From Volvariella volvacea V23 (lineage: Eukaryota > Basidiomycota > Agaricomycetes > Agaricales > Pluteaceae): a stretch of DNA of 64,000 nt. This document shows positions 11,130 through 23,462 of this stretch, one piece after another (the stretch's first letter is position 1; every line of letters begins with the position of its first letter). Location: contig KB722737.1 in NCBI GenBank assembly GCA_000349905.1, forward strand, positions 1,077,327-1,141,326, read 5' to 3'. The notes below the pieces were generated by a model, which was not told the DNA's origin, ran no database searches, and saw only the letters and a program-made list of their open reading frames with translations. The translations under genes and the position numbers were made by a program.

Positions 11130-14100
11130 GGGTGTCAACTGGATCCCAGCGTGTTGTCAGCCGAGTAAGCAAGCATATCCGTTTATCCTCCGGCTTCTAA
11201 TCCATAACGTCGGTATCGTTAGGGGTGTTTGCTCTGACTGCTTGATGTCAAGGCGATAGGGGGGTGCCAAGCGCCCTGCTGACAGGACGCATGGAGATGC
11301 TCAGCCAAGCGATAGCAGAACGCCTCATGAACATCCCGTGCACCGTCAATATCGCTATCGAGATTAGGCAACTCTGGCGTGCATGCAAGACGGCGACATC
11401 CAGCATGCAACGTAACACTGCGAGCTGCTCATGGTGGGATCTGGGAATTCTGTGGTAGAAATCATCGATCGTCCTCGACGTCGCAAGCAAAGAGAAGGTA
11501 GTTTGACCCATAGATGGGAAAAGCTATGCTTATGAATACCCCCTCGTGCCAGAACTGCCCTAACAAAAGTCCAGGACTAAGGGATCCCAGACTTCAAGTG
11601 AATGCAACCCTCGCGTTCCCTTGCATTCTCCCATTTGCTTTCAAGCCCTGATTCTCGTCATTTTATCTTTGCTCGTTCATATCGCTGTCATTTCTTCATC
11701 TGCTTATGCATTGGATCGCGTTGTATCATGATGTAACTATTTATTATCTACTGCAAGGACCTGGACTTCGGCGGGAGAGGGGATTTCAATATCACATTCA
11801 TTTATGATCTGCCTCTTATCCACTTAATTGCCCATGGTCGTGGATATGAAACTACCCTCATTCCCGTTTTTTGGCTCGTGGAACACGTCTTCAGGCCATG
11901 GGATCTCGTTTCGATTGCTAGTCAAGAGGCCTTATTGCTAGCAAACACGTTTGGTCTTCGCACTTGATAAGTGATAGGATCCCCATTTTGAATTCGCGTC
12001 GCCCTGCTTGACGTTTGGGGGGTTGCAATTCAAGACTCGGAAATTTCCAGGTTTACATTCGCCATCCATTTGCAGGTTGTTCTCGCACCACGACGCGTCG
12101 ACGATAAAGAAAAGCTTCAACCCCCCGGAACACGACACGAACTCACTGACACCCGATGCTATCTGATCGTGCAAGTGCTTGCAGGCAACTCGGGGATTGC
12201 ACACATTTCATATCACCACCATCTTGGTGCATTCAATATAAACTCAAGGTTTTGTCTCAGTGCATCTGACGCGCCAAACTATGAGCAGAAATGAATTCAT
12301 GCCTTGGCCGTTTTGGGCATCCTGTGAAAGGGAATTGTATTGCAGAATGGGGTTCATCATGCAGGAAGTACGACGATCATGAGCAATGTGTGCGGTAGTG
12401 ACTGAATCGGAATACTGAAAGGTTCGCGTTGGGCTCTTGAGACTCTACTCTCAGTCAATTTCGTGCTCGGCAAGATGCACCAAACTTAGCATCTTCACAA
12501 GGTACGTAAACCACTGGCACTTGTTTGCCTTCTGCCTATCCAACCGCATTTGCCACTTTTCTTCCACGCAGATCAAGGGCTATGCGTCATGGGATTCTGA
12601 GAACAGCGAGCCATCATCGTACAATTAAGGATGTAGCTGTACGGTGCTTCTCTCATTCAATCATAAAAATTGGATTTGAGCTATTATGTAAAAGAAAGTG
12701 TGTAGGTCGTTGGTATTCAAGTCCGCACTGGCTCTCCTTACCTTGGCTACTACCGTTCAGCCGTTCGGAAATCGCCTGGTGGCTGCGTTCAGCGTGTTCT
12801 TGAGACTCGCAATTGCACAGGACGGCAAACTACCGTGTGTAATCGCTGACCTCGTGAACAAAAGATGCAAGACCGAGGACCGCCTAAATTCATGAGCTTT
12901 CTAGGAAATGGACTGCTGCACAGGGTAAATAAACTATTCTAGGGATCCCTCTAAATTATCAGGTATCATCAATGGCAGAAGAGGAAACTCGCCTACGACT
13001 GCAGGTGGCGCGTGTAAAATTGTCTCATGTATCTTTTCATGCGCCCGAATATCTTTAGACTACCGTGATTGACTCGGTACCCAAGCTAGCACCACCTAGT
13101 TTCCGGGGTACTAGGTCGTATATGACAGGTTTATTCGTGGGTTACCAACTACAGTAAATTATCCAACTAACATGAGGACCTAGCACTTGTGCTTCGGCAT
13201 TAGCTAGCTCCTAAACCTGTGCAGGGTATTGGCGGCTGGGCTGATGTCTCTCTCAATCCCCGCATACCGTCGCACCGGTGTTCCCACTACTTGGTGCATA
13301 CACCTCGGAACTTAACGAAGTTTCTAGATGACATAGACTACACACCGTCATGGTAGCGAATGGTCTTCATTACCGACCAGGTGATACGCCGAGTTTTCGT
13401 CCACACTAATACAAATCAGCGGCCAACTTGAGGTGAGCTCGTCATGAAGTTGCAGCACAACATTCATTTCCGATAGCTACCATAGCGTGCTGTATGCGCT
13501 TTTGATCTTGACCGGAACTTCGTAGCCTACTGATTCCCAATTCAAAGTGAACATAAGGCCTCCAGCTGGTATTGTCATAGAGCCTTTGCATGATCCATAT
13601 CAATGTGATTGCAATGGACGGCCTGCTGTTCTAACCACATGTTGGCTATAGCCTTCGGCGGACGTTCTACTCTACACCCAAAGTTTATCATACATTCGGA
13701 CCTCAAGTTGTTGGTGCGCTTCGACGAACATGCATTATGATGGCATCGCGTATACATCCCGCCTATTGCCTACGAGATTACCACAATACCTCTCACGACG
13801 CCCAAAACTCCCGTTCGACGTCCTATAGCCTACGTCAGAAGTGAAGTCATGTAACTAGTTTTTAGTAGCGCCCTCTGGTAAATTGTTACGACGGGGAATA
13901 TCCCATGCGCGGGCTCACAAATATGATGGCCCAGAACAAGCCCATTTGGGCGGACAAGAAACGGCCATCATACCTTTGATGAATTTGCGTACTGGTTCCA
14001 GGTATTCAAGTCTTTGGTCTAATTCATGTCCAAGAAGGTTAGCTCCTAACGTGAATCACATACGCACTGCGTAGCCTGATGATGGGTGCATGTGCCCATC

Positions 14101-15747
14101 TCTATGTCTTCATTGGAACCTCTGGCAGCTTCACATTCAAGGCATGATAGTTCAGTCTGACGGTGGGTATTCCCCGTCCCCGTTTCATATGCTTCTAGAC
14201 CACAGCCAGCTGACCACAAATTTGCCGACGAATATGGAAACCATATACTCTCAGAAGCCATTATACCAGACCAGCTTACCGGAACGCTACTGTTAGCGGA
14301 AAGGAAACCCCCAACTACTGCAAAGAAATCACGCCACGCTGTTTCTCGCACTTGCGCAAATGCGAATAGACAGGCACTACTTGCTTGATTGCGGCAATGG
14401 GCTTGCTTTATGCCGTATACAAGTGTGAGTCGCCACTTCTCTGGCTAGGATATACAAGCGGAGAATTTGTCACCGTGTGCTGCTTCTGGAGATTGCCTGG
14501 GCCTATACGGGGAAGTGGGAACTCATGTCTGCATGTCTTGTGCACCATGCTGGTGATTCTATCCACCCCCTGACCCTCTCCGTCCAACTACCCTCTGGGG
14601 TTATGGATCATCCACGAATATCGCCAATGTTGTTACTGTTACCCACATCTATTAGCTGTCAAATATCCATCAAAGGGTGGCGCCCTCCCAAATTCATTCC
14701 CGCAGATCGTCACCTATCACATGTCCGCAATTGAAGTCTTCCCTGCAGAAAGAATAACATACCCTGTCACCTGCACCTAATACAAAGCCGTTTTGCTTTC
14801 ACTTTTGTATGCACCCTCGGTCATGTAAGTGCATTCATTAATCGTTGCCCGTACCCTAAAAAAACTGACGAGAAAGTCCCAGTTTTGATGGTCGGCGAGG
14901 TCACTTGAACACTGGGAAAAGCCTAGCACGTCAGGCTCAGGTGAATTATTACCCTGATTATCTCAACTCCGGATATAGGTGCTTAGCTCAGAAGCGATCT
15001 GCGACCAACAAGGCTTGCGAACCCGAATATCGCGGCTGTGTGGACAAGAGTATAAAGTCCAGGGGGGAAAAAGATGCGTAAACGAGTTTGGACTAAACGT
15101 TTTAAGAATTGTGACAGGTCTCAAACTGATTTCCCTCCATCCTGGATATGCTGACAATTCTAAAGGTTGAGCTTAAACCTCTATTCACACCCAGCGGCGA
15201 CTTTATATCGCCCGCAAAGCATGCAACCTCCGCACACGAGTCACATACATCAACATGATGTGAAGATTAAGAATCAACCTGGGTGCAGGCTTGAATCGTA
15301 TAGCTTCCGTAGTCTAAGGTTATAACTTCATTGTTTAGGCTTTCGCGGGACGCCTTCCTCTCTGGGTAAGGTTGATCTTGTTTTTGTAATCGAGCTGCAT
15401 ATCGGCGCTGGATTTCGCTGGGTTTGAAGTTTGCCTTGACCGCAGCCCGAGTCCTGGTGTTCGATCTGATTAATAGCTCGCTATCTTGCTTTCATATGCG
15501 ACCTCGGACTACAGACTCCAGGCAAAGACAAAGGCTACCGGTCCGAGATGTCGATAGGTGTTCATTCTTGCTGGATGTCAGGACTTGCCAGCTCGGGGTC
15601 ACCGTTTCAGCCTAGCGTAGAATATTAAAAACATCACGGCATCGATAACAAGAGTCGTTCAAATTTCCTGTGGCGGTCATGATATGGCAGACAAAACATC
15701 AGCGCAATATACAGAGTATCCGATCAACAAAACCCCCAAACGTAAGT
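11130..15747. other. 4.6-kb gene-free stretch
   Basis: All frames on both strands are short and broken (none above about 100 codons) and none resembles a known protein, transposase or reverse transcriptase. I saw no terminal repeats, tRNA or simple-sequence array. Decayed repeats that cannot be recognised by eye, or regulatory DNA, remain possible. Confidence 0.45.
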
Positions 15748-16578
15748 TTAGAACTTGTATTTATTAACTTCGTAGTGCTGCTTCATGATTTTCACGATGT
15801 TGTCCAATCCCTTCGTCCACGCCTCGATTTGGGTATTGACTTCCTCCTGGGTAGCAGAAGCACCACCCTCGGGGTCGGCTGTGAGGCTCTGTAACAATTG
15901 TTGACGTGTTGGACACGCCTTCAATGCGACCTAAAGACATGAGAGAAACGTAAATATTACGCATGGAAATCAGAGTTTGCTCGACGAACCGAGAACGCAG
16001 ACCGGACAACAAAGTTATGGAAGGCCCGCAGAGAATCTTCATACGCCTTGCTGAAAGCATCGCTGAGAGGGAGGGCGGGGTTTGATAGGAATGTGTACAT
16101 TGCTTTGCAAGTGAACTCGAGTCCTCGTAGCAACCATAACAGTCCTTCCGCTGCAGTCTTCTGTTTGGCCTTGATCTCCGCGTCAACAAGAGACTTCAAC
16201 CCTTTTCCGTTGACGGGATCTTCGCTGAGGCGATTGCGAACTTTCTAAGAGTCATTCATGAGCATAGGGTCTTGAGTATCATAATTGGTGCGTACCGTGA
16301 TATTGCCTTTCAAGTCATTGACAACGAGGTAGAATGCAGTAGATCCAAGTAGATCTGAGCACACTTTAGTAGCGGATCAACCGATAGAGATCGTATAGAC
16401 CCACTAAACAGTTCTACAACACCCTCAGCAGCTTGCAAAAATGATTCTGTTTCAACATCGGGCTCCGTTGGGACATCGTGGAATGACTGTGGCAACACAT
16501 GGCTCGGAACACGATACAGCTATCCCCAATCTGGGTACGAATGTGGCCCACCTTGACTCTTTTGAAAAAGGGAGCCAT
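15748..16578 (-). CDS. Glycolipid transfer protein (GLTP domain), 201 aa
   Basis: GLTPs are soluble proteins that move glycosphingolipids between membranes on the cytosolic side. Five exons (16578-16552, 16486-16405, 16354-16296, 16244-15990, 15930-15748) join in one frame; the first codes only nine residues. The family's sugar-headgroup residues are visible: D50-x3-N54-x2-K57 in VVNDLKGNITKV, W93 in GLLWLLRGLEF, and H132 in FHNFVVR. The hydrophobic helices and the C-terminal amphipathic helix (DNIVKIMKQHYEV) also fit. Length equals the family norm (about 200-210). The start shares a short promoter with the divergent Met-sulfoxide reductase gene. The acceptor-sensing residues suggest ceramide-linked glycolipids such as fungal glucosylceramide, but substrate is inferred. 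Confidence 0.94.
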
Positions 16579-16810
16579 TTCGTTTTCGTTCGGTGATGAA
16601 GAACTGGGATAAAGAGACGATTGAGCTGGGGTTTGTAGTTAAGTAGGATCAGGTGGCGTGACAGCCAGGGAAGCGTGCTGATTCCCCCTTTAGGAAAATC
16701 AGTTACAAATTATTGCACCATGCATTATCCCAGTTCTTGGTGCTGACATTCATCGACTGCCAGCATTCAACGTTGCTAGCGAAGTGGCAGCTACCAGTTG
16801 ATCTCTCGAA
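16579..16810. promoter_or_regulatory. Shared head-to-head promoter, GLTP and fRMsr
   Basis: Only 232 bases separate the two ATGs, so both genes must take their core promoters and 5' leaders from this interval. I see no clear TATA box. Whether the pair is co-regulated cannot be judged from sequence. Confidence 0.6.
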
Positions 16811-17599
16811 ATGCCACATGCAGACTCTTCCATTGTGCCAAGCAGGTTCGCCAAAATCACCTAGGAGTATTATACAATCACTCATTCCACTTGTCATGCA
16901 TTCTGCGCCCGTAGCATCAAATCCAAGACCGAATTCTGGGAGCACGTATATACCCAACTGCAGGTGCTATTAGAAGGCCAACGATACTGGGTAAGTGGCA
17001 TTCGGCGGACATGACATTGACTAGGACTTAGCTCGACACAAGGTGTCAAACTTGTCGAATGCGACCTCATTAATTTACAGTTCGCTGTTGGCATTTCCTG
17101 CCCACTTCGGTCCGGACGAAGGGAAAGCCGTAAACTGGTGCGGTAAGTCCCATATTCGCTCTTAATGCATCAAAAGGGTAAAAGCCTGAAATATACATCT
17201 CCAGGTTTCTATATCGATTCACAATATTTCCCTGTACCCCGATCAGGTGCTCAAAGCCTAGAATCTGGAAAGCTTCTCTTGGGTCCTTTTAACGGGAAGC
17301 CCGCTTGCCAGTTCATTAATGTCACACCGGGGAAATCTCGAGGGGTTTGCGCTGACGCATTCCTTCAGCGACGCACGCTGCTAGTTCCGGAGGTGGACCT
17401 TTACCCAGGCCACATTGCGTGTGATGGGGAAACCAAGAGTGAAATCGTGTGTCCACTTATCCTATCAAAGGAGGGACAGCCGGATATTGCTCTGGGAGTG
17501 CTAGATCTGGATTGCCTTGCCGTTGGGGGATTTGACGAAGATGATAGGGTCGGACTAGAAAAGATCGCTGCAATGATTGTTAACGCGTGTGATTGGTAA
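16811..17599 (+). CDS. Free methionine-(R)-sulfoxide reductase (GAF domain), 201 aa
   Basis: fRMsr reduces free L-methionine-R-sulfoxide to methionine using thioredoxin, protecting the free methionine pool from oxidation in the cytosol. Four exons (16811-16845, 16915-16990, 17043-17142, 17205-17599) restore the conserved N terminus MPHADSSIVPSS, the W-V-S-N-L-S-N-A segment, and NWCGFYIDS. The three redox cysteines of the family are all present: C105 in GKPACQ, C119 in RGVCAD (catalytic region) and C143 in PGHIACD. Other hallmarks are LLLGPFNGK, the SEIVCPLI strand and LGVLDLDC. Length is normal. Head-to-head with GLTP and tail-to-tail with CysRS (67 bp between stop codons), so the 3' ends probably overlap in transcription. 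Confidence 0.94.
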
Positions 17600-17666
17600 T
17601 TCGCTACAATGAAATTGGCAAAATACGTATAACCCAATACTCTAAATCCATAATCCGCTCGCGACC

Positions 17667-20600
17667 CTATGCAGACTGCTGCTCTTTTTGCCATGCAAGG
17701 AATTCTTCATGCAACTTCTTTTGCGCTGCCCAATCCTTTTGGACCTTTTTGTTCTGATTCTTACTCAACTCTTTACCCTCACCATCCGTTAGAGGCAGGC
17801 CATTTTCGTCCCATGAACCGTAAACACCCTCTGGAACATTAGGAGGCCTGAACATGTCTTGCGGTGCAGTGCGCCCTTTCTCCAGCTTCTGCAGTCGCTT
17901 CTGTCGTTCGGCCTCCACCGCTGCAGCCTTCTTGGCAGCCTTAGCCTCCTGCTGTTGTCGTTTCTCGTCCCGGGCCTTTATTAACTCTGCGGGTGACACA
18001 AGTTTGACCAGTGCTTTACCATCTACAAGGCATAATGAATGTTATGATCAGTTGATATAAACATGAACTAACCTTCTTGGTCATCTAACGCAACGCCTAA
18101 AGGCACTAGGTCTACATCGCGAAGTCGATCGCAGAGCGCTAAGATATCCTTCAGGGCCGTGTCCCCTTTCTGAATGGCCAATTGTCGGACCCCGTCCCGG
18201 AATGAAGATAGGGCGCGAAGATATGGCATGAGGACGTCCTCTCGCTGGGTGCTAAGTCAGTGCCAAGCTTCGAATACGAATAAAGCAACAAACGTTGTAG
18301 TTGGCATCGCCCTGGGTTTCCTGGCCCCATCCGAGCTCTGAGCTCTCACCCTCACCGAGTCCAAACACTCGAAGCATTTGGCCGACCCAGCGTGCTACCC
18401 TTTCAATCAACTCGGCATTGAGCTGTTTACTTCGAGCATTAATGTAAATGTTTGTTCGAGACACCAATTCTCGAAGTACTGTCATCGCTTCTGGAGTATT
18501 GAAGGAGTCGCAGATGGCTGCTCGGAAGGCTGCTTGACTTTCGTGCAAGCTGCAACGGCAATTTCAGCACTTACACAATCGTAGAATAGCAACTAACTAA
18601 CCTATTAGTCAGTTCCCGCTCTGGATCATCAAAGTGGTGATGGCCATCGAATTCATGCCCATCCTCACGAGCCTGGTGCAGCAGTGCTTTGACATTGGTG
18701 AAGAAATTCTATATCAACGCATCAATGAGTGAGGATTAAGAGAACGATAGGGAGGAGCCTACATTAAATGTCGTCTCAATGTTTCTGACTTCTCCAGTCA
18801 TGAGCGATTCCGAAAAGTCCACTTTATTTGCCCATAGTTGTGTCAGGAAGGCTAATCGCAGTTGTCTGGCTGTGTATTTTTGCAAACTTTCCTGGAGCAG
18901 ATTGTTGGTGCTTATATGCTCAAAAATCACGGAGGTGCTTACTTCTATTGTAATGAAGTTTTTCAGTGATTTGCTCATCTTCAACCCCTCTATATGTAGG
19001 TGACCAGTGTGAAGGAAGTAATTGACCCATGATCCGCAGTTATGGTATGCCTGGAACCTTGCTTTAGTTGGTACGATGTAGAATATTATGACGCTCACCT
19101 CTGCTTGGGCTATTTCGTTGTCGTGATGAGGAAACGCGAGGTCAATTCCTCCAGAGTGGATATCCATGTTATCACCGAGGATAGCGCTCGCCATAACAGA
19201 GCACTCAATGTGCCATCCAGGACGCCCTGGACCCCATGGTGAGGGCCATGAGGGCTCGCCTGGTTTGGATGCTTTCCAAAGTGCGAAGTCTGAGGCTGAT
19301 CGGCGCCCCGTCTTACTCGATAATGAACCTTGAGCAACGTTTCATTAAAGACGGACAAACAAACAAACTTTCAACGCTACCTTCTCCCCCTTCCAGTAGT
19401 TCGCGATTACCCTTACTCCATGGTTCAAGCTTGGCATAATCGTGTCCTTCCGCTGAATCGAAAGCTTGGGTATTGAAATAGACGCTTCCTTCGGCCTCGT
19501 AAGCATACCCATTAGCAATAATACGCTCGACGAAGGCCACGATCTCTGGGACGTATTCCGTCACTCTCGTTATTGTATCTGGATCGCGCACTCGGAGCTT
19601 GCGCATATCCTGGAAGAATCGATCTTCCCAGTAGGCCGCTAGGGACCGCGAAATGGCAGGATCGGTAACAGTGGACTTATACTAGATATCGCCATCCAGT
19701 TATGGACTAACAACAGCAGTAATGTGGGATGCCTGACCTGCGCATCTAGAGATCGAGAGAGTATATCCTTTGATTCGTCAATAAGCTTTTGAGCAGCTTC
19801 AGGACCTCCTTGACCAGCAGCAAGTGTGGACTTGGCTGTTGACAAAGCAGCGAGGCTGCGAGCCTGTATACGTCAGCATATATGTGCATTTCCAGTGGTG
19901 GATTGTGCTTACCGCTGTGGATAGATACATATCGAACTTTTCATCTCGCTTCAGGCAATCCTGCTTCCACTGCTTGTCTTGGGCCAACTTTTCAATCCGT
20001 ATCCAGCCCTCTTCTTCCTGTCCTACAGCAGGTTTTTCGCCATCTGAAACACCATTCCCAACTTTCTCCCTTACATGAGTCCTCCATGCTACCGTCACTG
20101 TATCAATAAGATCATCCGTCAAGTTTTGGACTTCTGAACGGAACTTTTCTAGGAGGTGATTTTGACGAGCACGTTCAATAATCTAGACTCGGGTGTCAGT
20201 GATATCACCGGAGCGGGCAATGAGTCCATACCTTGTCATCAATGTCCGTGACGTTCATGACGAAATGCACATCATAGCCAAGGTAATCGGTCATAATCCG
20301 GCGAATGATGTCCTGCGTAACATAGTTACTGGAGGTAATGTGGTGAATGTGCTGTGATACACGTTGGCCGCCTAAACGCACCGTGCATGACCCATATGTG
20401 AGGCGTCATATACCGTTGGTCCGCAGTTGTACCACTTGACATGGCGACCACTTCTAGGCACAAATTCGGTCTACGTTGGTTGACTGACCATCCTCATAGT
20501 TTGACGATTGATATACGGACCTTGGTACGGGTGAGTGAATTGTAGACTTTCAGAACTGGTTCTTCGGTCAGCTTGGTTGGTATGCTCCAGGGAGGTTGTT

Positions 20601-20697
20601 GGACAGCCATTGCTGAGTTGTATCGAGCGACGAGGAGAAGAGGTTTTCGTCTGATGAGAGCAGGATAAACACGAAGAGCACGTCGAGTCAGAATCAT
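17667..20697 (-). CDS. Cysteinyl-tRNA synthetase, 805 aa
   Basis: Class I synthetase charging tRNA-Cys. Thirteen exons (20697-20521, 20470-20382, 20328-20232, 20182-19913, 19863-19738, 19681-19381, 19328-19099, 19050-18943, 18891-18763, 18708-18602, 18549-18294, 18244-18073, 18022-17667) with introns of 48-56 nt join in one frame. Hallmarks: [18 protein letters not shown] gives zinc ligand C75 and the HIGH-type signature HMGH (84-87); [11 protein letters not shown]; a second zinc cluster GWHIEC and FPHHDNE; and KMSKS at 454-458. A large insertion typical of eukaryotic cytosolic CysRS follows the DIDDK region, and the C terminus is a charged Lys/Ala/Glu helix. The first 29 residues (six Arg, no acid until far downstream) resemble a mitochondrial presequence; a second ATG at 20610 (M30, MAVQQPPW) would give a cytosolic form. 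Confidence 0.97.
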
Positions 20698-22251
20698 GAC
20701 CTCTTGCGCCCAAAGGAGCTGATCAGGCGGTTTGCGTCACATGACACAACTCTGGTTGGCCGCCTTGGCTTTCAGTCTGTTGCCCTGCCCCTAACTCACT
20801 GCCATCTCAAGCCTCGACTACTTGGAAATCAGCATTGTAATTGGAGGCGAAGCCGCTCTCGACTGTGGGTGGGGTGCCAGACATGCATTCTGTGGACACC
20901 CGGGACAAGTCTAGAGTTGCAGCCTACAGAGTCAGCACATGGCTCAATCACAATGTGCGGCGCACGAATACACATGCCCAGGACAAGGTATTTCGATTTC
21001 TGATGTACAACCTCCCGGGCATTGACTCCTTCAATGGTGCAACTGAATGTTTCTTTGAAGCGTCACATTACTCCTCCAAATCAGCTGTCTATCTCCGAGT
21101 CTATACTGTCATATAGTGTCATAGTCCGGGAGCTTCGACGTGAATGCACGCCATGGACACAAGATGGAAGGAATTAATCGGCATTCCCCAGTATGTGGGG
21201 TGCTCTTTGATTGAACCCACCAACGGTGCGCACAAACGCAATCCGGTTTTTTAGAGTGTTTTCTCTTCGACCTTGACAAGTTGATCATCTCCGAGGACGT
21301 CTTATGCTCGCCGCCAGATTCCTGGGTGCGATGCATTGGTTGGAACCCTTTGAATCACATGATAGGTGTGGTCCGTAGCTTGCCCTGTGCAGAGCCTTCA
21401 CGAGTGAAGCAATCTCAAGAAATTAAATAGGACAACACTCTTTCATGAAGGGCGCAGATCCGCCTGCGCTCAGCACCGTCCTCCCGTAAACGTGTGGCAG
21501 CACAGGCAATGAAATATGCTTAAGCTCAAAGCATAAGACTCCCTAGAACTCGAGCACATGCAACGCCGGCCCCCTTTCATTCCTGCCGGCCAAGAATATC
21601 GCGATGAAGCAATACTTGCATCATGGCAGTGCCACCTAACTTTGTTTATGTGACGGTTGCAGGTCATGTTCATCGCCGATATGCGATGATAACCAGATTA
21701 CGAAGACTGAACTATTTCAGGCCCTGTGACAGGCTGGAATCATCTGGACGGCGTTATATCTTCTTAATTTGTACGTGAAACGATGGGAATACCCATGAAG
21801 TATAACTTCTGTTAAACTCACATTGGTTCACAGGACAGGGCCTCAAAAGATGTGCTTGGGCAGAAACTAATCCCAGTTCTGTCCCCTGCAAGTTTAATGG
21901 CTTTCTTTTATCTCACAGGGCTCATCGTGACCAATCTTAGCCTGATACGGTTAAAAGATATCAATCAATGATCACTAGAACTTCCGCCGGTTTCGATTAT
22001 GCTGGTTTGCTAAAACTCTATCGCCTCGACAGCATATCCTGTCCTGCACAGCACCCGAGCTTGTCTGAGTGCTTGTCCAAAGAACAAGGTTTAGTTCATG
22101 CTCACCCAACTCGTTCGTCTTTACCAGATTACATATTAAGGTTGGCTCTTGCTGTCATCATCAGATTTCTTCAGCGCCTTGGTATATAAATTAAGAACCT
22201 GACGGGGATTCTCAGTCTCAATCTTTGCCCTCAACTTTCACCCACCTTGCT
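20698..22251. other. Spacer upstream of WOPR gene 1
   Basis: No gene or RNA recognised; frames are short and unrelated to known domains. The right end is the promoter of the first WOPR gene and holds a good TATA sequence (TATATAAA, 22184-22191), 61 bases before the ATG. Confidence 0.5.
22184..22191 (+). promoter_or_regulatory. TATA box of WOPR gene 1
   Basis: TATATAAA lies 61 bases before the ATG at 22252, with pyrimidine-rich leader sequence between them. Spacing suits a TATA-directed start with a short leader. Confidence 0.6.
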
Positions 22252-23462
22252 ATGCAGCAGCGTCCCACCTGCACCAATATCTGCGTCAGGTCAACTACTG
22301 ATGCCCACGTGATATTCCATGCCGTTAGCCTGAACCTGTTACCTATTGTCTCGAGGCGTCTAGATACAGAGGAGCGTAGATCTATAACAACGGGTGACAT
22401 CTTCGTCTGGGAAGAAAGGGGTCCTAGCTCTGAAGCCACAGGGGTATGTGTTCATTTGGAGTTAGGTTTCGTCCCGTGGCCCTTGCGAGTGAGCTGATGT
22501 CAACCTTACCCTCTTTTGCCTCCTCCGTTCCATACGCAGCTCGGGATTGAGCGGTGGACTGACTCCATCCGGTGGGGTCCTAGTCGTGTGAGAGATGTAG
22601 GTATCCCTTCCCTTTACGAGGCATAGGATTGGGGTGAGTCTGACAAATGGCGTTCCAGGAATTTCTCTACTACCATGAGAAGCCTGTGGCGGCCACGTCT
22701 ATTGACATGGCCAGCGAGTCGGTTCCATCGTGAGGGCACCTTCCATAGTTTGCGCCACGCGTGGAGTATGCTCAAAGGGACGCTCACGACCTTTAGGTCC
22801 CCCCATCCACTTCGTGGACAAAATGTCTTCAGGGACAATCTCATCAAACAAACCTACTCGGTTTTTGTTGATACTCCGAGAGGTCGTCGGAAATGGCATT
22901 TGAGTTTGTCAACCTTAATTCTTACTGCATTAGCCGTCGTACTCACGTACCGTACCCAGTCGCTTACTTCACGGCTGAATCGATTTCATACCTCCAAACC
23001 GTAGACAGCATTCCGAAGCTCGCTCGGCTCTGGGTTCCCCCAGGCAAGTACGTTTGCGCCCGCGTCCCAAAATGGAGTCGTGGACCACGGACCATAGAAC
23101 GCTGTGATCAAATGAAGCTAGCATTCCATCACGCGCAGCCCTTTCACCTTCATCGAACCCCCTACACACCTTACCCTTGCAGACACCCCATGCTTCTTGA
23201 TAGTCCTAAATACTCTGACAGTGACTTTAGTCCGTCGTCTTCTGAACCCCAATCCCCGTTTCACAAGCCACTTTCGCCAGCGCCAACACTCATGCTACCG
23301 ATCACAAGACGTGGCCACAAAACCGAGCCTTCTTGCCGCATTGTCAATGAATTATCCGACATGCTAGCTCCATTAGTGTACCTCCAAAACATTGCACCGG
23401 TGCGGCGGCACCCCATTGATGAGAAGGCTCTGATGGCACTTCGCCCTCGTTTGACGGCATAG
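22252..23462 (+). CDS. WOPR (Gti1/Pac2) transcription factor, paralogue 1, 309 aa
   Basis: Gti1/Pac2 (WOPR) proteins bind DNA through a two-part globular domain and control morphogenesis and development in fungi (Wor1, Ryp1, Pac2, Sge1). Five exons (22252-22443, 22540-22596, 22659-22729, 22797-22903, 22960-23462) join in frame. WOPRa runs from the start to about residue 95: DAHVIFHAVSLNLLP, VSRRLDTEERRSI, IFVWEERG, then IERWTDSIRWGPSR and EFLYYHEK. WOPRb is LIKQTYSVFVDTPRGRRKWHL followed by AYFT. The tail (about 160-309) is Pro/Ser-rich and ends with a 32-residue block beginning LAPLVYLQNI and containing RRHPIDEK, shared with the two other paralogues. The third intron (22730-22796, GTGAGG...TTTAG) is the least certain junction. 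Confidence 0.9.
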
